Notes under the pieces: generated by a model | Told to the model about the DNA's origin: nothing | Seen by the model: only the letters and a program-made list of their open reading frames with translations | The model's database searches: none | Source: Todiramphus chloris collaris | Lineage: Eukaryota > Chordata > Aves > Coraciiformes > Alcedinidae | Direction: 5' to 3' | NCBI GenBank assembly: GCA_025345505.1 | Contig: JANVCC010000012.1 | Span: 12,623,970-12,687,969, forward strand | DNA: 64,000 bases | Shown: positions 10,900 to 23,158 of the stretch, one piece after another | How positions within the stretch are numbered: the first letter of the stretch is position 1 | How the letters are laid out: each line of letters opens with the position of its first letter | Program-made: the position numbers and the translations under genes

Positions 10900-13800
10900 C
10901 ATCTCAAATTTAAGAAAATAAGTAATGTTCAAAAAACCTTTGACTAAGATTTTTGTGCGTCTGTTGGCATGAACACGTACAACTTCACATTGGTGAAGTT
11001 TTAGTGCATTTAGGCAAGAAGATGAGTTTCAGCTTTACAACCAGATAAAAAAACAATTATAGGAAGAGAATTAAAAAAAACCCAAACAAATACAAAAAAA
11101 GACAAAACTAAGAAAATCTGTCCGACATTATCTTTCAGAGTGAGAAACTGAATGCATTTGTTAGGGAAAAAAATGTCAAGTTCTTGATGATGCAGACTGC
11201 TCAGTTTTGAAAAGCTGGAGAGTGCTTTCTCTTGTCCCCAAGTGAAGTTGAAAGGAAATCATAAAATCATTACTGTGCAAACTGTTTTTTTACTTCTTGA
11301 TATCACTGTTCTATTGAAGCTTTCTTCTTTTCAGTGTAGTGTATCCATGTACTGATGTTGCTTCATGCTGCTGGAGTCTGTGTGGCTTTTCAGCTTCCAT
11401 TTGATGTGGCATCTGATGTCTCTTTTCCGTCTTTGCTTTCTTCATTTTACTACTTTTCTCCTCAAAGAGACACTTGTATCTTGATCACTCCTTTAGGCAC
11501 ATATCAGAAAAAGTTAAAAGAGAAGGCTGGATATTTGCTTATATCCCTGTTACAGAAGAGCATGCTCCCAAAGTGATACGGATTTCAGTTTAATATCCAA
11601 AACTCCTTTCACTACAAATAAGTGAGACACACAAATGCACCTGCATTTGTGCATGCATGCTTGTATGTAACCAGTTTAGGTTGGTAGATGCAGTTGACCC
11701 ACTTCTAGGCTAAAAAGCCATTTAACAGCAGAAATTATGCATTTGACTGGTAAAGTGTTGAAGCAGTATGCTGCAGAAAGTCTTTTACATGCTAATCTGG
11801 AACATGGGCTAAGGGTTAATGATTACAGGAATATTTGGAATTGGGTCACAAAAGGGACATTAAGTAAATAGAAATGTCACTATGAAGTTAATTATTGGAA
11901 CAGTATATAAATAGGAGAAGAAATTAACTTTTTCCTGATAGATAGCAAAGCACTAGTAGCTCTGAGTGCAAACAGATAGGCACACTAATGCCTGTGTACA
12001 CCAGTGTACATCAGGCCTGACCTGCAAATGTCTTAACATTGAACCTCTGTTGAGGACATACTGCCAGAAGAGTCAAACTGAGTCACATTATGTTCCAGTC
12101 TTCTGAAAGTGAGTACAGAGGAAGGAAGCAGACATAAAGTGACCTAAATTAAAAGCTGAATTTGTGTTTTCTGAAGTGAAACCACAGTGTGCTAATTTCT
12201 GCATTTAACTTTCAAATCAACTCACTAAGGATACTCAAAGGTTATAAGAATTAATTAAAAACACTAAGCACCCCTTCCTACCAAGTATCACATCTGAAAC
12301 AGTGTGGCACTTCTTGCACTATATCTCAATTTATAAAAGCCAGTAATTCATTCTTTCATGTATGTATGTTGAAAATTCTGAATTTAAAGAGATGAGATTC
12401 TTATATTTAAAACAATATTTAGTTCCTGGAATAAACAGCTGCAGAAGGGGAAATCTTATGCACCTCTTGTGGATTTGTTATAGTTGAAGCATGAACAACA
12501 ACCTGGATATTGCAATGTTAGGAGTAGTCTGGGTTCATATTTTCAGATTCAGTCTGATAATATATTTTGTAATACTATCAGTGTTATGTTATTTCCTCTT
12601 ACCCCTTTAAAAAAGGATTCTATCTCTCTGTCCTGAAGGTAGATTGTAAAATGAATGCATAGTGAATGCAAGGACAAGAAATTACTATATTCATCTGTCT
12701 GTACCATTGTGGGTAGTTTTAAGAAATGTGAAATGATGAACACTCTACTTCATTCCCATTTTACAATTTTAAACATTTGAAACATAAACATTATTCATGA
12801 TAACCGATCTTGGTCAAGTGATATTTATGAAAGTCCTGGAGAGAAAAAGTATTTTTATAACATAGTAAAAAAAAAGTGGGGTTAAGTAAACACAATCAAT
12901 TTTTTAATGGATTGAAAATTGGTATCTAAACATTTTATTTGAATGTATTTCATCTTGGGAAGTGTGATGCTATCTCAGTTATAATTCTGGACTACCATCG
13001 CTTGTAAGATACATAGCCTTATGTAACATCTGTTTCTGCTTCTGGAATAGAAATTTGGGAATGCCAGCAAGAGGAGTATTCTTGAGAACAGAAAGCAAAG
13101 TGTCCCCTAGTGCAAAGTTAATTTCTCACTAGACTGTTCTTGAATTCAACATTTGTTCCTATACAATTAAATAATTTATGGGACTATTCAGTGATTGGAC
13201 AGTATCCTCAATAGCACAGGAGTAAAGTCAGTATTTTTTTTTCCCAAAATAATATGAATGTACTATCTATGTTTTTGCCCATCTTTATTACATTTCAAAA
13301 CTAATAACATTTGAGTGTTAATCAACATGTTAACCTGCCCATTTTAGGTACTGATAAAGCAAGGAATATTTGTAACGTAACCTAATGAGTCAGTTTTAAA
13401 TGATTAGACAAATGTTTGAGTGTATCTTCTACATCTCTATATATCAAGATTTTAAAAAATGCTTAGTATGCACTTTACACATCCTGTGGTTGTATTTTAA
13501 TTATCAAAAAATGTATTTATGGAATTGAGAATATAGAATCTTTATAATGTATGCTTTATAGACTACTAGAAAACAAAAGTGCTCCCTGGACAGAAATATT
13601 CAGAGAAAACTCTTTAATGTGTAATTCAAATCAAGAATAAGTAAGAGTATTTGAAAGCAAATGTGCCTCAGTAGAGTGTTTCAGAGAAGTAAAGGTTAAC
13701 AGATAAAGTAATTAAATGATACTTAGCCCATAGATGAAAGCATCAGAGCTATAATATGCAGGATAGATTGTATTGGGTGGGAAAATGTTTTTTTATAAGT

Positions 13801-14678
13801 AGAGACAAAAGGTGAGACAATTAGATCCATATTACTTGCAAGAAGTCATAAAAAGATTTCTGATGCTTCAATCAGTGGTAAATTACTTAGTCTCCCAACT
13901 GCCAACTGTCACTTGCAACAGTGGGCTGATTTTTTTCTACTGGATGTTTATGTATTTGTTTGTTTGCTTATATATGCAACTTTGCAATGCCTGACTGAAC
14001 TGCTTTGAAACAAGAAACCTTCTAATGTCTGTGTGTGGGTTCTAGAGAGGAAATTTAATAAAAAAAAAATTTAGAATTCTACATTTGAAGTGCAATGCTG
14101 AAATGAAGAACTATTTTCCCTGGGTTAGTGTACAGGAAAAAATTCTTCTTTTGATCTCTGTATGAGGGCTGGAGAGATGGTGGTTCAGGGAGGATATATA
14201 TATCTGATTCATCCTCCTTTTGGGGTGGGATGGAACTCACAGAAGTGTCTACCATATAACAAGAAGCTATTTTGTTTTATATGGTAACAAAACAAAAACC
14301 CAAAACAAACCCCCAAATGATTCCTGCCCTTCACACTGAAAATAGAGAACAACATTTGCCAAATTCTGAAAGATAATCAGTAAAAGACTTAAAAATAATC
14401 TGAAAGATTACAAAAATTATTCTGAAAGATTATCATGGATAGACTAATCTGGCATTATTTTAATGAATATACCATCCTCTCAAGGTAAAACTTCATTCTT
14501 GGAGATATGAAGAAAACATCCTTTTAGGTAAAGATAGAAATAGCCAGATATACAGTTAACATGAATACCAGTGAGCTCTGGTAATTTCATGACAGACTAA
14601 TACTGGTCACTAGTCCTTGCAGCTTTAGCTTCCAGGGACTGTAATGACTAGAAGGCCAAGTCATTTATAGCTGTTAAA
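10900..14678. other. AT-rich non-coding stretch
   Basis: No recognised gene or mobile element. A/C-rich low-complexity patches occur at about 11069-11105 and 14280-14318, and three short related units at 14362-14434. Otherwise there is nothing I can name. Confidence 0.6.
14362..14434. repeat. three imperfect copies of a TCTGAAAGATTA unit
   Basis: Units at 14362-14378, 14394-14411 and 14417-14434 share the core tctgaaagat followed by taatc, ttac or tatc. It is an irregular short tandem repeat. Confidence 0.6.
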
Positions 14679-14683
14679 CCAGA
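14679..14683. repeat. left target-site duplication CCAGA
   Basis: Five bases identical to 15744-15748, directly abutting the LTR. Confidence 0.85.
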
Positions 14684-14860
14684 TGTATTTGGCATACCTT
14701 GCAAGGTTTCAGTAGCAGGAGGGCTACAGGGGTGGCTTATCAGAGAACATGCCAGAAGCTTCCCCCATGTCTGATGGAGCCATTGCACCTGGCTCCGAGA
14801 CAGACCTGCCGTTGGCCAAGGCCAAGCCAATTAACAAAGGTCATAACATTTTTAAAAAGG

Positions 14861-14869
14861 GATAAAAAG
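14861..14869 (+). promoter_or_regulatory. TATA-like box of the LTR
   Basis: The sequence gataaaaag lies about 175 bp into the LTR, upstream of the GC-rich tandem units, where an LTR core promoter would be expected. Function is inferred from position only. Confidence 0.4.
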
Positions 14870-15558
14870 TGCTGTGCAACGGCAGTCAGGAAAGAGGAGT
14901 GAGAGTATGTGAACGAACTCTGCAGACACAAAGGTCAGTAAAGAAGGAGCGGGAGGGGGACCTCCAGGTGCTGGAGCAGAAATTTCCCTGCAGCTTGTGG
15001 TGAAGACCATGGTGAAGCAGGTTGTCCCCTTGCAGCCCATGGAGGTCCATGGCGGAGCAGACATCCACATGCAGCCTGTGGAGGACGCCACACCAGAGCA
15101 GGTGGATGTGCCCTGAATGAAGCTGTGACCCCATGGATTGCCTGGCAGTACCCGTGGACCCATGCAGAGGGAGGAGCCCATGCTGGCGCAGGATTTCTGT
15201 GAGGACTCGTGGCTACATGGGGGACCTATGCTGGAGCAATCTGTTCCTGAAAGACCCTACCACATCATAGAGCACTTCATGAATATCTGTAGCCCGTGGG
15301 AAGAACTCATGTTGGGGCAGTTCAGGAATAACTGTCTCCTGTGTCTGGGATATCATACTGGAGCAGAGGAAGGGTGTGAGGAGGAAAGAGCGGCAGAGAC
15401 AAAGTAATGGACTGCCTGCAGCCCCCATTCCATGTCCACCTATGCTGCTTGGAGGAAGGAGGTAGAGAAGTTGAGAGTGAAATTGAGCCCAGGAAGAAGG
15501 GAGAGGTTTTTTTTTTTTAGTTTTGCTCTTGTTTCTCCTTATTCTATCTCTTATTAAC

Positions 15559-15564
15559 AATAAA
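15559..15564 (+). terminator. LTR polyadenylation signal AATAAA
   Basis: Canonical hexamer about 180 bp before the end of the solo LTR, following a T-rich stretch. It is the only AATAAA in the element. Confidence 0.6.
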
Positions 15565-15743
15565 GTAAATTAATTTCTCCAAGTTGAGTCCATTTTGCCT
15601 GTGATGGTAATTGATAAGTAATCTTCCTCTTATGTCAACCCATGAGCTTTTTGTTTTATTTTCTCCTTCTGTTCTGTTGAGGAGGGGGTGTGATAGTGTG
15701 GCTTAGTGGGCACCTGGCAGTTAACAAAGGTCAACTCATCACG

Positions 15744-15748
15744 CCAGA
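15744..15748. repeat. right target-site duplication CCAGA
   Basis: Matches 14679-14683 exactly. Confidence 0.85.
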
Positions 15749-17031
15749 GAAGAGTAACTTCACTGGAAGCAGGCAAACTATTTCTGGGGTTTGGACTGCT
15801 TTTATTAAAGGTTTCAAGTAATTCACCTTTGACTGTCAGTCAGTCAAGTATAAATACCTTACTACAAAGTACTAAACTTAACCATTTGCATGTCCCAACC
15901 AGGCAGACCATTATTTGAATTCCCGTGACTGTCATGCAGAAGATGGAAGGACAAATATTATGTGAAACTGCAGTTCAAAGTACTTGGTTTTGCAGATAGG
16001 TTTAAGGAGGCATGTTAAGAAAAAGATGTTCAGCTGTAATAATTTAGAACTATTACAATTCTGTAGGTTATGCTATTGTGATAGGTCAGGGGGTTTCTTG
16101 ACAGAAATAATATTCAGGGTTAATACAGCTTAAGAGGGAAAAGGTGACTTGTTCCAAACTACTACACATCTCCAGGCAGTTTTCAAAGAAGGTCCTAGTC
16201 ACACTATTAATTACATTCAGCATTACTAAACTGTCTCATGCATTCTTGTCTTTCTAACTTGACAAAGCTAATATCTTTCCCATGTTCCTTAAAACATATA
16301 CTATCTAAGCATGGCTGATTCAGTTAAATTCCATTAAGTCACAAAAAATGAGCCTGACATTAATGATGTGAAAAATTCTGGCTTATTATTGATATCATAC
16401 ATTATAAAACAACTACAGAATTTGAACCCTGATTTTCAATTTTCAAATTTCCTCTGAAAATTAAGAATTCAGAGATTTTTACCTCAGTTGTTGTACTTGT
16501 GAATTAAATGCCTCTCGTGGATCTTGATTCAGGAAGGAGCTTAAAATTAAGCACATGAATGGACAGCTGATGAATAATTTTAGCTGGATATTTCGTCCAC
16601 TGGGAAAAGAGATCTTGCCTATTTTCAGGCTTGTAGTTTGTTTTAAACATTAGGTGCTTTTGAATTCTTCTCATGTAAACATAACATCTACTTACTGGAA
16701 TAGAAATAGCAAGTTACTTGCTGTGGTATTCGGAAATCTTTGTGATGAGTGACATATACTAAAAGAAGTAATATCTGACTCAAGGAAAGTATGGGGAAAT
16801 AATTACAGTAATCAGAATCATGGAAGAAAGAAGGTGATCAAGAAAACGTCTAATGACTGACAAAGACAGATGAGGTATATTCAGAATGCTAAAAAAGTTG
16901 CAGGAACCTTTGGAAGTTACCAATATATATATAGCATTTCCCTGGAACTAAACAGCTTGCAGGGATACAAAGACCCTTACCTGCAGTACAGTGGGAGAAA
17001 TAAAGAAGTATCCAGGGACCACAGTATTCCA

Positions 17032-17056
17032 CCCCCCCCCCCCCCCCCCCCCCCCC
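17032..17056. repeat. poly(C) run, 25 nt
   Basis: Uninterrupted C25 on the plus strand, G25 on the minus. It underlies the apparent poly-Pro and poly-Gly frames on the two strands. Confidence 0.97.
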
Positions 17057-18587
17057 GAAGATAGGATATAATTAAGATGAAGAGGTACAAATTGAACAGA
17101 GAGACTCATGTTTAACAAAGCTTGTGTCTGTGTGTGCATGTGAAAAGGGAACAAAGGCACAGGAGAGCATGGACAGAATGTATGTGGACTTTAAAATTTA
17201 AACACTGATACAGTGCTGCACAAAAGGCTTGTGTGCCAGGCCAGTAACTGTCAAATCCAAGGATAAAGTGTTAGACACCCTGGATAACTTAATACATATT
17301 TCATTCATAGTTCTGAATAAACTTTACTGTATTGCAAGTGAAGGGAAATGCTGGTGAAATGTCAGAAGAATGAATACTATGGTCATCGTTTACCTTTCAG
17401 AACAGGGGCAAGAAGGGCTGCGTTGTTCAGCTGGAAAAGCTTTCTACTTCAGAATAGCTAACTGAGCATGATTGGTGACTGAGATATGGGTTAGACTTGG
17501 TTAAATTCGAATCTTAACTCGTACTTAGATTCAAATAGCTCAGTTGTGATTTTCAAGCTTGTCCACAGTGTGATCACATCTAACAAAAGGAAAGGAATAC
17601 AGTTTTTGGAGTTCTTAAAAAGGCTGAGTATGTTCCATGATTTGAGGATAATTTGAGCTCCTTAACTATGCACGTCTTCAGTAGATTATGAAAACTAATT
17701 TTCCGTTACCGTTGTAAGCTATTAACTATAGATTGCCTTTCTTGTCACACAACAGTGGGTATGAGTGATGTCTCTGGAACAGTTTTGTCTTCAACTATTC
17801 AAAAATAAAATGTATGAAAAGGGAGAAGTGGGAGGGAAATACATAGGTATGTTACTAGGCAGAAAAGTTATAGGTGTTTAAGAATAATTAATATAATAAG
17901 TAAGTCTGCATGGAGAGAGAAACAACTGTTCTGAACAACACACATTTCTACAGGAAGATGCACTGCAGTGTTTCTAAGCATAGGAGTTAGTTTCAAATGA
18001 AAGCAACAGTTGTTAATTTGTTTTATATATTGAGTTTTTTAAATGTAAATCAAACATTAAAGAAATGTAATCAAGATTTATAGGAAGATAAAGCTGTAGA
18101 AAAGAAAAATAATAAGCCTGAAGCTCATAAATCTCCCGTTGGTGGAAAATTTAGACAAGAAATTGACACATAGGAATAAAAAGCCCATTAATAGCTACAT
18201 GTATCTCAAAAGTTGTTTTAAGACAAAACCAAACATGTCTTCCACTACAACTGACTTGCTGTGATTAATTCCCTTATATTTTAGCTTCAGCTCGTAGCAC
18301 TAAGCACCCTGGTGATTCCATGTTTATGAAATCAGATACAGCACCCTTATTAAAAGATTTTGACATTCATATACAGTCATAAACCATCAAATATGAATGT
18401 GCTATTTAATGCAGAAACTGAATAATAATGGGTTTGGATTTGCAGTATGCTACTTGGAGAATACCTTACTTCTCAGACAAAATTTTCCCAGTCCTTTGGA
18501 AGCTTTCAAGATGTTCTAAGCATTCAATACTAACAGTAGCTCCATTCAAGAGACAGAATAGCTCAGTATCTATCAGAATTTGTCCTG

Positions 18588-18756
18588 GTTTGTGTTTCAA
18601 AATTTGAGGGTGGTCCAGGGTCTGAGGGTTTGTTTTGTGTTCTGGAGTTTTTTTGTGTGTGTTGTTGGGTTTTTTTGGGTTTTTTTTTTTTCTTTTTCTT
18701 TTCTTTCTTTACTTGTTTGTTTGCTTTGGTTTGTTTTGGTTTGTTTGTTTTTTTCC
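18588..18756. repeat. G/T-rich low-complexity tract
   Basis: About 170 bp of T runs interspersed with GTTTG, GGG and GTGTGT. Overlapping open frames of up to 128 codons are artefacts of this composition. Confidence 0.9.
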
Positions 18757-21700
18757 CTATAATAATAGGGAATAACACTGCAACACTTTTGGAAGTGTTT
18801 GTAAGAAATATGAATTCAGCTGTTCTGCCTCTGTGAAGACTTTCTCTACATGTGTCATATACTGATAACATTCCTGAAGTAATTATCATTATCTCTGAGT
18901 AAGTGTTTTGAAACATTTGATATCTTTTAATAAGGAAAGCATAGTGCATTCTGTATAGAAGAGCTGGAAAAATTCAGATGTGGTTACCCAGGAAGAGAAC
19001 TAGGGGAACAGGAGAAGTATTGGGGATTAAAAATCAAGACAAACAAAGAGAAGCCATTCCATGCATAAAAGAAGGTGCCTCCAGGATAGCATTATTGATT
19101 AATAAACATCATAATGTTCTCTAGAGATACTTACCTATTCAAATGTGGGATCATTTAGGATAGAACAATTTAGTCTATTAATTTTGTTAACTGAATGCAT
19201 CTGAATTTATTAAAGTGCTAATTAGGTGTATAAATTCTTGGCCAATACTGAAAAAGCATAATAGGGGACACAGATCTTTATCACATAAGAGGAAGTATTC
19301 AAATATATTTTGTCCAAGGTTGTTTTCAATTTTCAGTGTGTCTTTTTTGGCCAATATATTTCTCTTCTTCCTCTCACTCCTTTAAAATATTCTGAAAACA
19401 TTCTCAAAATATTCAAATGGTCAGAGAAAGATTGTGAGTAGGCAAATGTTCTACTACTAAGTAGGTGGTAAATTTTAATTCAGTTTCAAATACCTATAGT
19501 ATTTTTCCCATAGGAGAAAGTTATAATTAATATTTCCTCCCCCCCCCAAAATGTTAAAACTGTTTCAAAAAAAGAGTAATTTATGCATTGATGTAACATA
19601 TATATGTGATCAGAAATGTAATTGAAATTAATGAAATGCAGAAACCTAAACCTTCTTATACTTACCTCTTATTTTGGATGAGCTATTTATTTGGCTACAC
19701 TTTTTATGACTTCATGAGTTTTAATTGAAATGTTTAAGCTTGTAAAAAAAAAAAACACAAATGAAACCATCATTCTTTTCCAGTAGCCTTCCAGTTTTTC
19801 TGTACACCTGAGCTGAGCTCTGTTAGATTACATGACCAGTACTTTATGGCCAGTTGTAAATAGCCTTAAACAGACCAGACATGTGAAGTCTGCCTATGAC
19901 AGCATAACCTGATGGGTTTGACCCTGGAATGCTGAGTCATAAATATTTATATTCTTCTATGTCATTGCAGTTTATAGGTTACTTGGGCTGCTTAAATAAC
20001 TCAGAGTTAAAATAAAAAAAAAATAGTCTAAACAAAAAATTTGCAGCAGCTCTGTTTACAAAGTAGACTACCAATCGCCTGTTTTACAGGGGTACTACAG
20101 AATTTCAGTAGTGAACTGTAGCTACAAATTGGAAGTAACTGTAAAACATAGTTCACAGAACTGTAAAATGAAATTCAGAGAGTGGAACATGTCAATGAAT
20201 TAAAATACCAAATTCATAGAATACATGGATAGCACCATTTTTGTTTCCTTCACAAAAGGACTTCATTTTCACTTTTGGCATAATTTAACACTCCAGCTGC
20301 AAAAATAATTAATGAGCCTTCTACTAATGGTACAAAATACTAATGTATAAAATACTGTGAAAGCACCACACTGCTTTTACCTTGTTCCACAGACATCATG
20401 TTTTCCTGGGAAACATCTTGCGGTATATTAACTGCCTGATCATTGAGAATTAATTATGAATTAAATTTTCTTGCTTTGTCTTTTCCTAAGTCAACTAAAA
20501 CAGTAGATGTGCTGCTACACAACTGTGATTTGGAATGATATAAAGGAGTGCATCAGACTGCTGGTTGCTCTTCTTCAAAACTATAAACTGAAATAGTTGT
20601 AATTTAATTAGGAGAAAAAAAAATAGTTCAGCATATCTTGCCTGTTTATAACCAAGACCATAGTGAACATTTTAATATCATTAACAAAATGTAATATTGT
20701 AGTGATTTCTTTTTGTCACTATAAGTAATCCTGACACTTTTATAATTAAATAATTTAGTCTCTGGGAAGGAAAACACAATACTGTTTCATTTTCTTCAAC
20801 TCTTTGCAAGGTCTGAACTTGAAGGTGAATCTGAAAAGGTTTTCTTCTCGCACTGTCACAGCAGTGTATACATTCCTTTTGCTTTAGCTTTAAAGTTTTG
20901 GTTGAGTAGGGAAATTACTGCAGGCTTGCTTTCTACTTTTGTTTTGTGTAATAGCAAGTTTGAAAACCAGCCTGTCCCATGTCAGCTTTGTCATGGCAAG
21001 CAAAATCCATTCTTTCAATCTTGGTCTCAGCCTGAAAACTTGTTAAGACAAATGCTGTGCCATACCTCCATCTCTATAAGGATCACACCTTCTTTGCATT
21101 GGCTCTGAAAATTTTCTGTGGATCAGCACCCTATTGCAAGAAGTACTCTTGTTTTCCTCAAAAGTCTCCCAGTTCAGATAAGCAGCAGTAGGGATAGGAA
21201 AACAGCAGTACAGATGTGGATTTACTGTAACTCCTGTAGCACTTTAGTACTGGCCACACTTCCAATAAAAGCCATCTGCTTATTGCACCTCCTAAGCAGG
21301 TTTCTGTGAAGGAAGGATGCACAGACAGGCAAATTTCTCTCAAGGAGGCAAACTCTGTTCTTTGGTGCTGGAGCAGAGTAAAAGGAGCAATCCAAGAGCC
21401 AGTCTTTGGCTGTGCTGCTATTTACATCTATTCTAGTGCAATGAATAGATGGGACAGTGTGCAAGCATTATGCAAGCAGCTTGTTATGCCAGTTGCCACA
21501 CCACCTGCTCTAGATTACATGCCCAGTTCAATTCATTGTGGATTGCCGTTTCTAAAGCTGATTGATGTATCACCTCTGCATTAAACCTCCACACTGACAT
21601 CTTACAGGGCCTAACATTTAAAATGCCTGACACTGTACAGGTATAGCTAAGCCTTTCTCAGAGTGAGCAGGTTGAGAGGCTGCCAGCACTTAACCAGGCT

Positions 21701-22785
21701 CCACTGTGAACTGACCATGTTTTCCTGAGGAACAACTTTAAGAACATGTGGAACTCAATTTCTTATATTCCTACTGGGGTTGGTGTCTTAAATTGTGACA
21801 AGGTACTTCAAAAAGTAGGTATTCAGTGGGAATTGGGGAGGCATTTGTGTCTCTTTTCTCTGTGAATTATATTAAATAATATGTTTAAAGACTTCCTGAA
21901 TTCCTGCTCTTCTGTCTTTCCTGAACCTCAGAAACAAAGGCTGAGCTTTTCAAACAGGTGGAATTCACCAGAAAAGAAGGTAAAGGTTTAGTAAGTGCAG
22001 TGACTCAGTCCTTTCAGAAGCAGAGGACAGAAAGAAATGCAGTCCCTTTATCAATATTCATTGGGTGAAAAAAATCTGACAGATAATAACAAGCCCTCTC
22101 CTTGCTTGCCTTACTGCTGTTCTTGAGGTGATTTGTTATCTCCTCTCAAGAACTTCATCCTATGACATGTGTGTAAGCTCCCCCTCTCACCATCATTTTG
22201 TATTGAATCACAGTAATGTGATTTAGTAATGAATGAAGGCTGCACTGCTCCTATTATTGTCTACTTATCCTTGCCATGCTTATGCAATGTGTGATGAACT
22301 GCCCACAGTTTAAGTTAAAGCTCTGTTATTCTAAATCACTCAAATGAGAAGAGAGTGACACTATACAGCAGGAAAATGTAAAAGAAGAAATTGTTTTAAA
22401 CAATCCTTATTTGTTATTAAGCTTGCAAATCCATCCAGGTGTGTGCAAACACCTATTCAAGTTCTTAAAGTGTGCAAAAAGCCTAACGGGAAGCCTCATG
22501 GCTGGCCTTATCCCCTTTTGTTGTTGATGATGATCATGGCAGATTATAATAACCTTCAAGCTTCATTATCAAAAAAGCCTGACATTTTTAGTATAATGAA
22601 AGCATTGAAGTAATGGCAAAAATAAGGAGACAATTTTCTTCCCTTCAGGGAAAAAAAACTGGCTAGAAATTCAACAATGAATCATGAGCTGATGGCTGAG
22701 AAAGACCATGAATACTGACTAACCTGGAAAAAAGGCATTACTATTAAATTCTTTTCCTTCCTCCTTCTTCCATCCTCCCATACAG

Positions 22786-22836
22786 ATTCTACTACCCCAA
22801 CCAGGAATAAAGAACTGAAGGAAAAGGGAAAGCTGG
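22786..22836 (+). other. strong acceptor-like signal with short open tail
   Basis: A 35 bp pyrimidine-rich tract ends in tcccatacag at 22785. After it, one frame reads STTPTRNKELKEKGKLA and then TAA, which would suit the end of a terminal coding exon. No donor and no supporting protein similarity are visible. Probably a cryptic site. Confidence 0.15.
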
Positions 22837-23129
22837 CCTAAATGTGATTTCGGTTCTTACTGAATTAGCTTCAGTTACAGCTCTTACTCTTGAAATGCTG
22901 TGAGCTCTGAAAGAAGGAAAACAGTATGGAAGGAACAGACTTCATCCTCAAAAGGACAAGAATTGTAAAGCCTAAATGGAGGTCAAACTATGTTTATGAA
23001 AATCTGATAATAGCTCTTAAGCTGGAAGAAAAAAAAAAACAACTTAATTTCCTTAATTGATTTCAATAAATTTATCCTTAAAGCAATACCAGTCAATCTG
23101 CAGATAATGTCTTATACAGAAAACAGATT

Positions 23130-23158
23130 ACATATATATACATATATATATATATACT
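23130..23158. repeat. (TA)n microsatellite
   Basis: Alternating AT units with one C interruption. Confidence 0.9.

Larger units (their letters stand above)
14684..15743 (+). mobile_element. solo LTR of ERVL-type avian endogenous retrovirus
   Basis: The 1060 bp element starts with TG (tgtatttggcata) and is flanked on both sides by the same five bases, CCAGA (14679-14683 and 15744-15748). A five-base duplication is typical of ERVL integration. Internal landmarks in LTR order are an AT-rich TATA-like gataaaaag at 14861, degenerate tandem GC-rich units of the type gcagcccatggaggtccatgg, and a polyadenylation signal AATAAA at 15559-15564. The terminal module is gcttagtgggcacctggcag...ggtcaactcatcacg. 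The expected final CA is CG here, so the end has mutated. No gag, pol or env sequence lies beside it, so this is a solo LTR left by recombination. Confidence 0.88.

Noticed and set aside
14852..15181. 109-codon minus-strand frame and its overlapping neighbours
   Set aside because: They lie antisense within the GC-rich tandem units of the solo LTR, where stops are rare.
15138..15407. 89-codon plus-strand frame
   Set aside because: Inside the LTR tandem units; not a viral or host gene.
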